Of a stretch of DNA of 64,000 nucleotides, positions 45,488-53,869 are shown piece after piece. Position 1 is the first letter of the stretch; every line of letters begins with the position of its first letter. This DNA is from Rhodovulum euryhalinum. Its GTDB lineage: Bacteria > Pseudomonadota > Alphaproteobacteria > Rhodobacterales > Rhodobacteraceae. The translations under genes and the position numbers were made by a program. The stretch is from the NCBI RefSeq assembly GCF_004342445.1, contig NZ_SLWW01000001.1, positions 62,001-126,000 of the forward strand. Direction: 5' to 3'. The notes beneath the pieces were generated by a model. The model was not told the origin of the DNA and did no database searches. It saw only the letters and a program-made list of their open reading frames with translations.

Positions 45488-47473
45488 ATGCATCCCTTCC
45501 GCAGCCATACCTGCGCCGAGCTGACCAAAGCGAACGTGGGCGAGAATGTGCGCCTCTCGGGCTGGGTGCATCGCGTGCGCGACCACGGCGGCGTCCTGTT
45601 CATCGACCTGCGCGACCATTACGGCGTGACCCAGGTGCTGGCCGACAGCGACAGCCCGGCCTTTGCCGCGGTGGAAAAGGTGCGCAGCGAGTGGTGCATC
45701 CGCATCGACGGCGAGGTGAAGGCCCGCGAGGAAAGCCTGATCAACCCCAAGCTGCCCACCGGCGAGATCGAGGTCTTCATCCGCGACGTCGAGGTGCTGG
45801 GAAGCGCCGAGGAACTGCCGCTGATGGTCTTCGGCGATCAGGACTACCCCGAGGAAACGCGGCTGCGCTATCGCTACCTCGACCTGCGCCGCGAGGGGAT
45901 GCAGGAGAACATGAAGCTGCGGTCCGACGTGGTGGCCAGCATCCGGCGGCGGATGTGGGACAAGGGGTTCCGCGAATACCAGACGCCGATCATCACCGCC
46001 TCCAGCCCCGAGGGCGCGCGCGACTTCCTGGTGCCCTCGCGGCTGCATCCGGGACGCTTCTACGCGCTGCCGCAGGCGCCGCAAATCTTCAAGCAGCTGA
46101 TCATGGTCTCGGGCTTCGACCGCTATTTCCAGATCGCGCCCTGCTTCCGCGACGAAGACCCCCGCGCCGACCGCAGCCCCACCGATTTCTACCAGCTCGA
46201 CATGGAGATGAGCTTCGTGTCGCAACAGGACGTGTTCGACACGATCCAGCCGGTGATCGCGGGCGTGTTCGAGGAATTCGGCCGCGGCCACAAGGTCGAC
46301 CAGCACTGGCCCCAGATCTCCTATGCCGACGCCGCGAAATGGTATGGCACCGACAAGCCCGACCTGCGCAACCCGATCAAGATGCAGGACGTGTCCGAGC
46401 ATTTCCGCGGCTCGGGCTTCGCCATCTTCGCCAAGCTGCTGGAGCAGGACGGCACCGAGATCCGCGCGATCCCCGCGCCCGGCGGCGGCTCGCGCAAGTT
46501 CTGCGACCGGATGAACGCCTTTGCCCAGAAGGAAGGGCTGCCGGGGATGGGGTATATCTTCTGGCGCGACGTCCCAGGGCCGTTCCACGGAGATCAGATT
46601 TGGAGCAAGATTCGGCTCTGGATGAATGGGAAACTCACAGACAAGGAACTTGTTGAGCGCGGTCTTATTCAGACGAGTCCTGAACAGTGGAACCGGCTAG
46701 ACGAGCTTATGGCAGAGTTCCATGCTGAAGATCCAATCGGAAAAGAAAAAGTTAGAGAGAAGATAGTTCGAGACTTTGGGCCTTCGAGGATGGAGGCAGC
46801 GGGGCCGCTCGCCAAGAACATCGGCGAGGACCGCACCGAGGCGATCCGCCAGCAACTGGGCCTCGGCAAGGGCGACGCCGCGTTCTTCCTCGGCGGCAAG
46901 CCCGCGGCCTTCGAATCCGTCGCGGGCCGCGCGCGCAACGTCATCGGCGAGGAACTGGGCCTGACCGAGAAGGACCGCTTTGCCTTCTGCTGGATCGTCG
47001 ATTTCCCGATGTACGAGAAGGACCCGGAAACCGGCGCCATCGACTTCAGCCACAACCCCTTCTCGATGCCGCAGGGCGGCATGGCGGCGCTGGAGGGCGA
47101 CCCGCTGGAGGTGCTGGGCTATCAGTACGACCTGGCCTGCAACGGCTATGAACTGATCTCGGGCGCGATCCGCAACCATCGCCTCGACGTGATGTTCAAG
47201 GCGTTCGCGCTGGCCGGCTATGCCGAGGACGAGGTGCGCGCCCGCTTCCCCAGCCTTGTCAACGCCTTCCGCTTCGGCCCGCCGCCGCACGGCGGCTGTG
47301 CTGCGGGGATCGACCGGATCGTGATGCTGCTGGCCGACGAGGCGAACATCCGCGAGGTCATCATGTTCCCGATGAACCAGCGCGCCGAGGACCTGATGAT
47401 GGGCGCGCCCACGCTGCCCACGAACGAGCAACTGCGCGAATTGCGGCTGAGAGTGATCCCCGAAGAGGAGTGA
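45488..47473 (+). CDS. aspS: Aspartyl-tRNA synthetase with a 73-residue foreign insert
   Basis: Charges tRNA-Asp (and possibly tRNA-Asn, if an amidotransferase is present). The protein has the anticodon-binding OB fold (about 1-110), class II motif 2 ([23 protein letters not shown]), the bacterial GAD insertion domain, and motif 3 ([14 protein letters not shown]). It is 661 residues, against about 590 in relatives I recall. The excess is residues 362-434, between GYIFWRD and [10 protein letters not shown] inside the GAD region. That stretch is about 50% GC with codons rare here, while both flanks are typical. The reading frame is intact, so the enzyme is probably still made. Start at 45488, MHPFRSHTC. 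Confidence 0.95.
   Translation: MHPFRSHTCAELTKANVGENVRLSGWVHRVRDHGGVLFIDLRDHYGVTQVLADSDSPAFAAVEKVRSEWCIRIDGEVKAREESLINPKLPTGEIEVFIRDVEVLGSAEELPLMVFGDQDYPEETRLRYRYLDLRREGMQENMKLRSDVVASIRRRMWDKGFREYQTPIITASSPEGARDFLVPSRLHPGRFYALPQAPQIFKQLIMVSGFDRYFQIAPCFRDEDPRADRSPTDFYQLDMEMSFVSQQDVFDTIQPVIAGVFEEFGRGHKVDQHWPQISYADAAKWYGTDKPDLRNPIKMQDVSEHFRGSGFAIFAKLLEQDGTEIRAIPAPGGGSRKFCDRMNAFAQKEGLPGMGYIFWRDVPGPFHGDQIWSKIRLWMNGKLTDKELVERGLIQTSPEQWNRLDELMAEFHAEDPIGKEKVREKIVRDFGPSRMEAAGPLAKNIGEDRTEAIRQQLGLGKGDAAFFLGGKPAAFESVAGRARNVIGEELGLTEKDRFAFCWIVDFPMYEKDPETGAIDFSHNPFSMPQGGMAALEGDPLEVLGYQYDLACNGYELISGAIRNHRLDVMFKAFALAGYAEDEVRARFPSLVNAFRFGPPPHGGCAAGIDRIVMLLADEANIREVIMFPMNQRAEDLMMGAPTLPTNEQLRELRLRVIPEEE
46571..46789 (+). 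other. In-frame low-GC insertion within aspS
   Basis: 219 bases (73 codons) absent from the usual AspRS sequence. By hand count 109 of 219 bases are G or C, and about 47% in the last 199, against about 72% in the 60 bases after it. Codons such as AGA, ATA, GTT and CTT occur here but hardly in the flanks. The encoded segment is charged and helical ([20 protein letters not shown] and what follows). GGGCCGTTC near the left edge and GGGCCTTC near the right edge might be an imperfect direct repeat. I do not recognise the peptide. Confidence 0.8.
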
Positions 47474-47501
47474 TCCGCCCGGGCGCGGCGGGGGCGGGGA
47501 A

Positions 47502-47603
47502 TCAGACCGTCAGAAGGGTGCCGATGACCGAAACCGCGAAGGACGAGACCCCGCCCCAGAACAGCGTGCGGTCGAACAGGCTTTTCAAGGTTTCGGTCGG
47601 CAT
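47502..47603 (-). CDS. Possible small membrane protein (33 residues)
   Basis: A short open frame on the reverse strand after aspS encodes MPTETLKSLFDRTLFWGGVS followed by a hydrophobic stretch ending GTLLTV: an amphipathic N-terminus and one membrane helix. A GAGGA lies nine bases before its ATG, and codon use looks natural. No homologue is recognised, and the frame may be fortuitous. Confidence 0.4.
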   Translation of the reverse strand: MPTETLKSLFDRTLFWGGVSSFAVSVIGTLLTV

Positions 47604-47725
47604 GGCGTCATTTCCTCATCTGCGTTCCGCTCAGGGGTGCCAAGCGAATCGGGCAGGAATTCGACGCTGTTGGCGCGGAACCGGGGCGCTTTCCAGGCCC
47701 TTGCCGGACGGACGGAGGCCGCCCC

Positions 47726-48475
47726 ATGACTGATGATCTGCCCCTCGGCGCCGCCCTGCCGGACTGGACGCCGCCGCCCCGCCCGCCACGCGCGCCGATG
47801 GACGGCCGCTACGCCCTCCTGGAACCGCTCGATGCGTCCCGCCACGCCGCCGACCTCCATGCCGCCTTCGCCCCCGATCCGGCGATCTGGACCTACCTGC
47901 CCTATGGCCCGTTTCCCTCCGAGGCGGCCTATCGCGGCTGGATCGAGGACAAGGCCCCGGGCGCGGACCCGCTGTTCTTTGCGGTCCGCAGCACCGCGAC
48001 GGGCCGGGTGGCGGGCGTGCTGTCCTACCTGCGGATCGCGCCCGAGGCAGGCTCGATCGAGATCGGCCATGTCTGCCTTGCGCCCGCGCTGCAACGGACG
48101 GCCGCCGCGACCGAGGCCGTGACGCTGATGATCGGCCGGGCCTTCGACGCCGGCTACCGGCGGGTCGAGTGGAAATGCAACGCGCTGAACCTTGCCTCGC
48201 GGCGGGCGGCCGAACGCCTGGGCTTCAGCTACGAAGGCCTGTTCCGCCAGGCCGGCGTGGTCAAGGGACGCAACCGCGACACCGCCTGGTTCGCCGCGAT
48301 CGATTCGGACTGGCCGACGCTGCGCGCCGCCTACGCGCGCTGGCTCGACCCGGCGAATTTCAGCGCCGACGGTCGCCAGTTGGCCGCGCTGTCCGACCTG
48401 ACCCGGCCGCTGCTCGCCGCCCGCGACCCGGTCCTTGCCCCTGGGGCTTGCGCTGCGCCGCGGCAGGGCGGATAA
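47726..48475 (+). CDS. GNAT family N-acetyltransferase
   Basis: Acetyl-CoA-dependent acyltransferase of 249 residues in the RimJ/RimL-like branch. The acetyl-CoA region is around SIEIGHVCLAPALQRTAAATEAVTL, and WKCNALNLASRRAAERLGFSYEG is the typical second motif. The N-terminal 30 residues are Pro-rich and the last ~25 are extra to the fold. Acceptor unknown (amino acid, peptide or protein N-terminus). It precedes the epimerase gene by 32 bases. Confidence 0.85.
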   Translation: MTDDLPLGAALPDWTPPPRPPRAPMDGRYALLEPLDASRHAADLHAAFAPDPAIWTYLPYGPFPSEAAYRGWIEDKAPGADPLFFAVRSTATGRVAGVLSYLRIAPEAGSIEIGHVCLAPALQRTAAATEAVTLMIGRAFDAGYRRVEWKCNALNLASRRAAERLGFSYEGLFRQAGVVKGRNRDTAWFAAIDSDWPTLRAAYARWLDPANFSADGRQLAALSDLTRPLLAARDPVLAPGACAAPRQGG

Positions 48476-48507
48476 ACGCGCGCAAACCCGAACGAGGAGA
48501 CCCGCGC

Positions 48508-48912
48508 ATGATCGGCCGCCTGAACCATGTCGCCATCGCCGTCCCGGACCTTGAGGCCGCGGCGGCGCAATATTCCGACACTCTGGGCGCCAGGGTCGGC
48601 GCACCCCAGGACGAGCCCGACCACGGGGTGACGGTGATCTTCATCGAACTGCCGAACACCAAGATCGAACTCTTGTATCCGCTGGGCGACGAAAGCCCGA
48701 TCAAGGGGTTCCTCGAAAAGAACCCTTCGGGCGGGATCCACCACATCTGCTACGAGGTCGAGGACATCCTGGCCGCCCGCGACCGTCTCAAGGCGCAGGG
48801 CGCCCGCGTGCTGGGCACGGGCGAACCCAAGATCGGCGCGCATGGCAAGCCCGTGCTGTTCCTGCATCCCAAGGATTTCAACGGCACGCTGATCGAGCTG
48901 GAGCAGGTCTGA
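48508..48912 (+). CDS. mce: Methylmalonyl-CoA epimerase
   Basis: Interconverts (R)- and (S)-methylmalonyl-CoA (and ethylmalonyl-CoA) in propionate and ethylmalonyl-CoA metabolism. The 134-residue VOC-fold protein has metal ligands in LNHVAIAV (His), the GIHHICYEVED pair, and the glutamate of TLIELEQV. Start at 48508 with a GAGGAGA site. meaB, which protects the B12 mutase acting next in the pathway, is 4 kb away. Confidence 0.94.
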   Translation: MIGRLNHVAIAVPDLEAAAAQYSDTLGARVGAPQDEPDHGVTVIFIELPNTKIELLYPLGDESPIKGFLEKNPSGGIHHICYEVEDILAARDRLKAQGARVLGTGEPKIGAHGKPVLFLHPKDFNGTLIELEQV

Positions 48913-48925
48913 GCCGACCCTTGCC

Positions 48926-49627
48926 TCAGGCCGCCGGGGCCTGGGGCGCCAGCCGGTTCACCAGATGCGTGAACACCGCCGCGCCCAGGATCGGGATCAC
49001 CAGGTTCACCAGCGGCAGCGACAGCGGCACCGCCATCAGCAGACCGGCGGCAAAGACCATCAGCCCGTGGCGCTTGCGCAGTGCCACGGCACCCTTGCGC
49101 CCAAGCCTGCGCATCGCCGCCATCTGGAAATATTCGCGGCCCAGCAGGAACCCGTTCACCGCCCAGAACAGGATCGGCGCGAAGGGACCAACCAGGAAAT
49201 AGGCCACCAGCGCCACAAGGTTCACGGCCACCACCACCCCGAAGAACCCGACCGCATCGCGGATCTGGTCCAGGACCGGGATCGGCGCGACCTTGGGCAA
49301 ATCCGGATAGTGCCGCGCCTCGACCGCCTCGGCGACATCGTCGAGAAAGATCCCGATGAAGGCCGAGGCGACCGGCACCATCAGGAAGATCGAAAGCACC
49401 AGCATCAGCACCAGCGAGGCGCCCGACGCCAGATCGTCGACCCACTGCACCTCGCCGATCCACGGCAGCGTGAAGCTGTCGGGCAAAAGCCAGCCGATCA
49501 GCAGGAAAACGGCCGCGTAGACAAGCGCCAGCAGCAGCACCGACAGCCCGATACCGAGCAGCAGAACCTTGCGGAAGGCACGGTCGCCAAACTGGCCAAG
49601 CGTCTTGAGAAAAGCGGTCAGGATCAT
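48926..49627 (-). CDS. EI24/CysZ-like membrane protein
   Basis: Polytopic protein of 233 residues with four to six helices in the EI24 domain family, which includes the sulfate permease CysZ. Recognisable segments are FGVVVAVNLVALVAYFLVGPFAPILFWAVNGFLLGREYFQMAA. The start at 49627 overlaps the nitroreductase stop (ATGA). Whether it carries sulfate is unproven; no cys genes are nearby. Confidence 0.8.
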   Translation of the reverse strand: MILTAFLKTLGQFGDRAFRKVLLLGIGLSVLLLALVYAAVFLLIGWLLPDSFTLPWIGEVQWVDDLASGASLVLMLVLSIFLMVPVASAFIGIFLDDVAEAVEARHYPDLPKVAPIPVLDQIRDAVGFFGVVVAVNLVALVAYFLVGPFAPILFWAVNGFLLGREYFQMAAMRRLGRKGAVALRKRHGLMVFAAGLLMAVPLSLPLVNLVIPILGAAVFTHLVNRLAPQAPAA

Positions 49628-50202
49628 TCGGACACCCATGTGGTGATCGTGTCGAGATCGGGGCGCGGGCGATCCGGCGGCGCGGCGGTCTCGGTCCCGA
49701 TATGGATCACGCCCGCCACCCGTTCATGGGCGGCCAGGCCCAGCCCCTCGCCCGCGAATCCGGCGTCATGGGCGGGCCAGCCCGACAGCCAGTTCGCCCC
49801 CCAGCCCGACGCAAGCGCCGCGTTCAGCAGCGCAAGGCAGACGGCCCCCGCGGAATAGACCTGTTCGATCTCGGGGATCTTGTCGGATGGTTTCGGGGCC
49901 GAGATCACCGCGACCGCAAGGGGGCTGTCCTCGTAGGCCGACGCGGCCTTGTCGATCGCCTCCCGGGTCTGGCCCAGTGCCGCGCCGCGCTGGCGAACCA
50001 GCGCCGCAAGGCGCCGCAGCGCGGGCGCCTCCAGCACGATGAACCGCCAGGGTTCCAGCTTGCCGTGGTCGGGGCTGCGGGCGGCGGCGGTCAGGATCGG
50101 GATCAGCGCCTCGCGCGTGGGTGCGGGCGGGCGCAGAGTCTTGGCCGGACGCGAGCGGCGGGTCAGCAGGAAATCGAGCACGTCGGGGCGCGGGGCGGGC
50201 AT
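49624..50202 (-). CDS. Nitroreductase family protein (YdjA-like)
   Basis: FMN-dependent NAD(P)H oxidoreductase of 192 residues. FMN contacts are suggested by LTRRSRPAK at the N-terminus, ARSPDHGKLEPWRF, and SGWGANWLSG. It lacks the longer helices of classic NfsB and matches the minimal YdjA type. The start at 50202 has AAGGAG six bases upstream; an ATG two codons earlier overlaps that site. Coupled to the EI24-like gene. Confidence 0.86.
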   Translation of the reverse strand: MPAPRPDVLDFLLTRRSRPAKTLRPPAPTREALIPILTAAARSPDHGKLEPWRFIVLEAPALRRLAALVRQRGAALGQTREAIDKAASAYEDSPLAVAVISAPKPSDKIPEIEQVYSAGAVCLALLNAALASGWGANWLSGWPAHDAGFAGEGLGLAAHERVAGVIHIGTETAAPPDRPRPDLDTITTWVSE

Positions 50203-50297
50203 CGGCATCTCCTTGGTCCTGCCCTTCATGTCGGCCATTGCCGCCGCGGGTTCAAGCCCGCTTGACGGACCCCGCGCGATGGGCCAGCAAGTTGCCC

Positions 50298-50546
50298 ATG
50301 GACCTGACGCATCTTTCTGCGCCCGGCACCGAGATCGCGCTGCGCGTGACCCCCAAGGCGTCGCGCGACCGGATCACGCTGGAGGCCGGCGTTCTGCGCG
50401 TCTATGTCACCTCGGTGCCCGAGGACGGCAAGGCGAACGCGGCGGTGCTGAGACTGCTGGCCAAGGCGGTGGGCGTGCCGAAATCACGGCTCGAGATCGT
50501 GCGCGGACAGAGTTCGCGCGACAAGCTTGTGCGCGTGCTGGGCTGA
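50298..50546 (+). CDS. DUF167 (YggU) family protein
   Basis: Function unknown; 82 residues with the family's conserved core ALRVTPKASRDRI, VTSVPEDGKANAAVLRLLAKAVGVPKSRLEIVRGQSSRDKLV. The start at 50298 fits the usual length. Small alpha/beta fold found widely; no partner is evident here. Followed by an 11-bp hairpin. Confidence 0.88.
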   Translation: MDLTHLSAPGTEIALRVTPKASRDRITLEAGVLRVYVTSVPEDGKANAAVLRLLAKAVGVPKSRLEIVRGQSSRDKLVRVLG

Positions 50547-50577
50547 GGGCGCGGGGCAAGGCCCCCTGTCGCCCGTC

Positions 50578-50611
50578 GGGTTTCGCCCCGGCAACAGCAA
50601 GGGCGAAACCC
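50578..50611. terminator. Bidirectional terminator between DUF167 and copper chaperone genes
   Basis: GGGTTTCGCCC (50578-50588) and GGGCGAAACCC (50601-50611) form a perfect 11-bp stem with a 12-base loop in the gap between convergent genes. Confidence 0.75.
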
Positions 50612-50626
50612 TGACATGCCCGGCTG

Positions 50627-51097
50627 TCAGTTCCCCATCTTCATCTGGCCACCCATCGCGTCGCGGGTCAGGTCGACGGGTATCTCTACCACCATCTCGC
50701 CCGCCTTCTCGAAGGTAAGCGTGACCGTGACCAGATCGCCCTGCGCCAGCGGCCGGGTAAGGCCCAGGAACATCACGTGGTCACCGCCACGTTCAAGCGC
50801 GCGGTTGCCACCGGCCGGGATCGGGAATCCTTCCTCGACCTCGACCATCTTCATCACGCCATTCGCGTCGGCCAAGTGGGTGTGCAACTCGACCTTCTCG
50901 GCGACGTCCGACGCCGCAGCGACCAGGCGGTCGTCGGCGGTGCCGGAATTGACGATGGTCATGAAAGCCGCCCCCGATTTCGACATCATCGTCGATGCCC
51001 GGGCATAGGGGGCCTGGATGGAGATGTCGCCGGCCAGCGCCGGCAGGGCGGGAACGAGCGCGAGAACGCCCGCGAAAAGTTTGGATTTCAGGGACAT
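50627..51097 (-). CDS. PCu(A)C-type periplasmic copper chaperone
   Basis: Delivers Cu(I) in the periplasm, usually to cytochrome oxidase CuA or for copper homeostasis. The 156-residue protein has a Sec signal (about 1-22, cleavage after ALA) and the conserved ligands: H and M in HTHLADANGVMKM, then HVM in GGDHVMFLGL. It follows a DUF2946-like gene by 45 bases, a pairing common in copper loci. Confidence 0.9.
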   Translation of the reverse strand: MSLKSKLFAGVLALVPALPALAGDISIQAPYARASTMMSKSGAAFMTIVNSGTADDRLVAAASDVAEKVELHTHLADANGVMKMVEVEEGFPIPAGGNRALERGGDHVMFLGLTRPLAQGDLVTVTLTFEKAGEMVVEIPVDLTRDAMGGQMKMGN

Positions 51098-51142
51098 GAT
51101 GTCCTTCCTTCGGGTGAAAGCCGGTTGGTCGGTGCGAAACGG

Positions 51143-51493
51143 TCAGGCCGCGCGCCACGGCGGGCCGCGCGCCCGGGGCGCCAGGGCCGTTCGGCCCGTC
51201 CGGCACGTTGCGGTGCGCGGTGGCTCCACGCCGGTCCAGCTTTCTGCCGGGCCGGGTAGCACCTGCCGGTCCAGCGCCAACACGGCCAGCGCTGCCAGCC
51301 CATCGGGACAGGGATGGGGCGGTCCGACCGGGTTACCCTCGGCATCGACCGCGATCGTCTGAAGCCCCATCCCGGTACAGACCACCACGACGCCCGCGGG
51401 CCCGGCCTCGCCGCGCGCGGCCGCAAGGCCCAGCGAAGCGACCGCGAGACCGAGCGCAAGGCTCAGGGCAAGGACAAGGCGCACATGTCGCAT
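51143..51493 (-). CDS. DUF2946-like secreted protein
   Basis: Small exported or membrane-anchored protein of 116 residues with a signal peptide (MRHVRLVLALSLALGLAVAS) and the DUF2946-type pattern VCTGMG...TIAVDAEGNP...HPCPDG. The second cysteine of the usual HxCPDC is glycine here, so any metal site would be altered. It precedes the copper chaperone gene, with which it is probably co-transcribed. The C-terminal 40 residues are Arg/Pro/Ala-rich and look non-conserved. Confidence 0.65.
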   Translation of the reverse strand: MRHVRLVLALSLALGLAVASLGLAAARGEAGPAGVVVVCTGMGLQTIAVDAEGNPVGPPHPCPDGLAALAVLALDRQVLPGPAESWTGVEPPRTATCRTGRTALAPRARGPPWRAA

Positions 51494-51560
51494 CGTCCTT
51501 GTTCTAGGGCCAGGATCGCCCAATGGGCAAACGGAAATCACGCCCGACCAGAAATGGCAG

Positions 51561-51594
51561 AAACGCGAAAGGCCCCGCGCGCATGCGCGGGGCC
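51561..51594 (-). terminator. Rho-independent terminator of rpmB
   Basis: GGCCCCGCGC/GCGCGGGGCC (51571-51580 with 51585-51594, 4-base loop) followed on the reverse strand by TTTCGCGTTT, 25 bases past the rpmB stop. Confidence 0.8.
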
Positions 51595-51619
51595 GTCATG
51601 GGATCGGAAAAGGCAGCGG

Positions 51620-51907
51620 TCAGGCGGTTGCCTGGGCCTTTTCGATATCTTTCTTGATCTTCAGCGCCTTGGGCGACAGTTCGGCATCAGCCGCCTTGGC
51701 GAGGAAGGCGTCAAGCCCGCCGCGGTGGTCGACAGTCCGCAGCGCCGCGGCCGACACGCGCAGCTTGAACGACCGGCCCAGCGCGTCGGAAATCATCGTG
51801 ACGTCGTTCAGGTTCGGCAGGAACCGGCGCCTGGTCTTGTTGTTGGCGTGGCTGACATTGTTGCCGACCATCGGACCTTTTCCGGTCAGTTCACAGAGGC
51901 GCGACAT
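51620..51907 (-). CDS. rpmB: 50S ribosomal protein L28
   Basis: Large-subunit protein of 95 residues with the L28 start [29 protein letters not shown] and conserved [12 protein letters not shown]. Start at 51907 after an AAGGAA site. It is monocistronic with its own promoter and terminator. One cysteine near the N-terminus only, so the zinc-independent form is likely. Confidence 0.97.
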   Translation of the reverse strand: MSRLCELTGKGPMVGNNVSHANNKTRRRFLPNLNDVTMISDALGRSFKLRVSAAALRTVDHRGGLDAFLAKAADAELSPKALKIKKDIEKAQATA

Positions 51908-51954
51908 GGGCGTGTTTCCTTGTCTCGAATAAAGCAATCGGCGCCGCATGCGCA

Positions 51955-52005
51955 GCACCGCGAATTCCGTCGCGGTGCAATACGGGCAATCCCGGGGGGC
52001 GTCAA
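51955..52005 (-). promoter_or_regulatory. rpmB promoter and leader hairpin
   Basis: On the reverse strand TTGACG (52005-52000) and TATTGC (51982-51977) are spaced by 17 bases. The predicted leader begins with an 8-bp stem (GCACCGCG/CGCGGTGC at 51955-51962 and 51971-51978). The hairpin overlaps the -10, so it may be partly outside the transcript. Confidence 0.5.
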
Positions 52006-52027
52006 GCAATTCATGGACCGCGGCGGC

Positions 52028-52768
52028 TCAGTCGCGGGCATAGCGCGCCACAAAGCGGTCCAGGATCGTCTCGGGCACATGCACATCCTCGGCCCGGCAC
52101 ATCGCGACCAGATCGGCGGCGGTTTCCGGTGGAAAATAGCCCCGGTCCTTGTAGATGCGGATGCGAAGCTCGAATCCCGCGCTGTCGGCCTCCGGGTGAA
52201 ACTGGGTGGCGTAGACGTTCCGCCCGTGCCGGATCATCTGGAACGGGCACGGATCGGACGCCAGCAGGTGCACACAGCCCGGCGGCAGGTCCTGCACCGC
52301 CTCCTTGTGGCCGACGAAGGCACGGAACGTGCCGGGCAGGCCCGCCAGCAGCGGGTCGGCGCGGCCGGCCTCGGTCAGGCGGCAGGTCGTGGCGCCGACG
52401 GGTTCGCCATAGCGGCGCTTGCTGACCTCGGCGCCCAGGTGATGGGCGAGGATACCGATGCCGTAGCAGCAGCCCATGAAGGGCACGTCGCGGGCGGTGA
52501 TCTCGGGCATGAGGCCCATAACCGCGGCCTCGATCCGCTTTTCGACGGGGGATTTCGCGTCCTCGGAGTCCGACACGCAGCCCGGGCCACCGCCCACGAT
52601 CACCCCCGAAAAGGTATCGAGGTCAAGCCCCGACGGCAGGCCCTCGCGGTCGAGGCGAATCCGCAGAACCTGATCCGCACCCAGCCCGCCCTTGCGCAGG
52701 ATCGCGGCGAATTCATCGTCGGAGGCCTCGGCCTCGGGGCGAAGCTGGAGGACCAAAAACGGCCTCAA
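52028..52768 (-). CDS. Class I glutamine amidotransferase-like protein
   Basis: Predicted amidotransferase or peptidase-type protein of 246 residues. Class I features are GGGPGCVSD, the nucleophile cysteine in [10 protein letters not shown] and the histidine/glutamate of QFHPEADS. It resembles the GMP-synthase-type GATases of unknown role. The start is a TTG at 52768 overlapping the meaB stop (TTGA), the only start that keeps the expected N-terminus [12 protein letters not shown]. Acceptor unknown. Confidence 0.82.
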   Translation of the reverse strand: MRPFLVLQLRPEAEASDDEFAAILRKGGLGADQVLRIRLDREGLPSGLDLDTFSGVIVGGGPGCVSDSEDAKSPVEKRIEAAVMGLMPEITARDVPFMGCCYGIGILAHHLGAEVSKRRYGEPVGATTCRLTEAGRADPLLAGLPGTFRAFVGHKEAVQDLPPGCVHLLASDPCPFQMIRHGRNVYATQFHPEADSAGFELRIRIYKDRGYFPPETAADLVAMCRAEDVHVPETILDRFVARYARD

Positions 52769-53748
52769 GGCGCCGTCCCCAGCAGCGCCAGCATCTCGGC
52801 CGCGGCACGGGCAACGGGAATCTCGCCCGCCGCCACCGCGTCGCCCATACGCGCCATCCGCGTGCGCATCGCGGCGTCGTGGTCCAGACGGGCGAGCAGG
52901 CCGCGGCGCACCTCTTCGGCGAACCAGTAGCGCGCCTGTTCCGCCCGGCGGGCGTCGAAATGCCCGGTCTCCCGGCGCCAGGCAGCCAGCGCCTGCATCT
53001 CGCGCCACGCCTCGGCGAGCCCCGCCTCTTGCAGCGCCGAGACGCAGATCGCCTTGGGAAACCCGTCGGGATCCTGCGGGCGGCGGCGCAGCAGTTTCAG
53101 CGCGCCCGCGTAATCTGCCCGGGTGCGTTCGGCGGCGGGTTTCAGGTCGCCATCGGCCTTGTTGACGAGGATCAGGTCGGCCATCTCCATGATGCCACGC
53201 TTGACCCCCTGCAACTCGTCGCCGCCGCCGGGCGCCATCAGCAGGATGAAAAGGTCGGTCATCTCGGCGACCATGGTTTCCGACTGGCCCACGCCCACCG
53301 TCTCGATCAGCACGATGTCGAACCCGGCCGCCTCGCACAGTGTCACCGCCTCGCGGGTGCGCCGCGCGACGCCGCCCAGTGCCGACTGGCTGGGCGAGGG
53401 GCGGATGAAGGCGGCCGGATCGCGGGACAGCCGCTCCATCCGGGTCTTGTCGCCGAGGATCGAGCCGCCCGAGCGCGCCGATGAGGGGTCCACCGCCAGC
53501 ACGGCAACCTTGTGACCCTGCCCGGTCAGCATCGTGCCAAAGCTTTCGACAAAGGTCGACTTGCCCACCCCCGGCGTGCCCGAGAGCCCGATGCGCAGCG
53601 CCGACCCGGGCGTGGCCGCCAGCGCATCCAGCAGCGCCTGCGCCTGCGCCCGGTGATCGGCGCGGCCGCTCTCGATCAGGGTGATCGCGCGGGCCAGCGC
53701 CCGGCGTTCGCCGGCGCGGATGCGCGCTGCAAGCTCGTCGGTCTCCAT
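52765..53748 (-). CDS. meaB: Methylmalonyl-CoA mutase-associated GTPase MeaB
   Basis: G3E-type GTPase that protects and reloads B12-dependent acyl-CoA mutases. The 327-residue protein has Walker [10 protein letters not shown], the [18 protein letters not shown] region, ETVGVGQSE (switch/Walker B) and the NKAD guanine motif. The start at 53748 gives [27 protein letters not shown] as in homologues. It belongs functionally with mce (48508) in the methylmalonyl/ethylmalonyl-CoA route. The GATase gene is coupled to its 3' end. Confidence 0.95.
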   Translation of the reverse strand: METDELAARIRAGERRALARAITLIESGRADHRAQAQALLDALAATPGSALRIGLSGTPGVGKSTFVESFGTMLTGQGHKVAVLAVDPSSARSGGSILGDKTRMERLSRDPAAFIRPSPSQSALGGVARRTREAVTLCEAAGFDIVLIETVGVGQSETMVAEMTDLFILLMAPGGGDELQGVKRGIMEMADLILVNKADGDLKPAAERTRADYAGALKLLRRRPQDPDGFPKAICVSALQEAGLAEAWREMQALAAWRRETGHFDARRAEQARYWFAEEVRRGLLARLDHDAAMRTRMARMGDAVAAGEIPVARAAAEMLALLGTAP

Positions 53749-53869
53749 CGGCGGCTCCAGGTTGTGGGCGGGCCTGTCATGCCGCGTGCGGACGGGGCTG
53801 TCCACCCCTTTGCCACCCCCTTCCCCACCCCTCTGGCAGGTGCTCGCGAATTCGCGCATAACCCGGGCC

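Noticed and set aside
46630-46700. Hairpin GTCT-N5-AGAC within the aspS insert
   Set aside because: Only four base pairs; expected by chance.
46571-46789. Intein or self-splicing intron in aspS
   Set aside because: 73 codons are far too short for an intein, there are no splice-junction Cys/Ser or Asn residues in place, and no group I or II intron core is visible.
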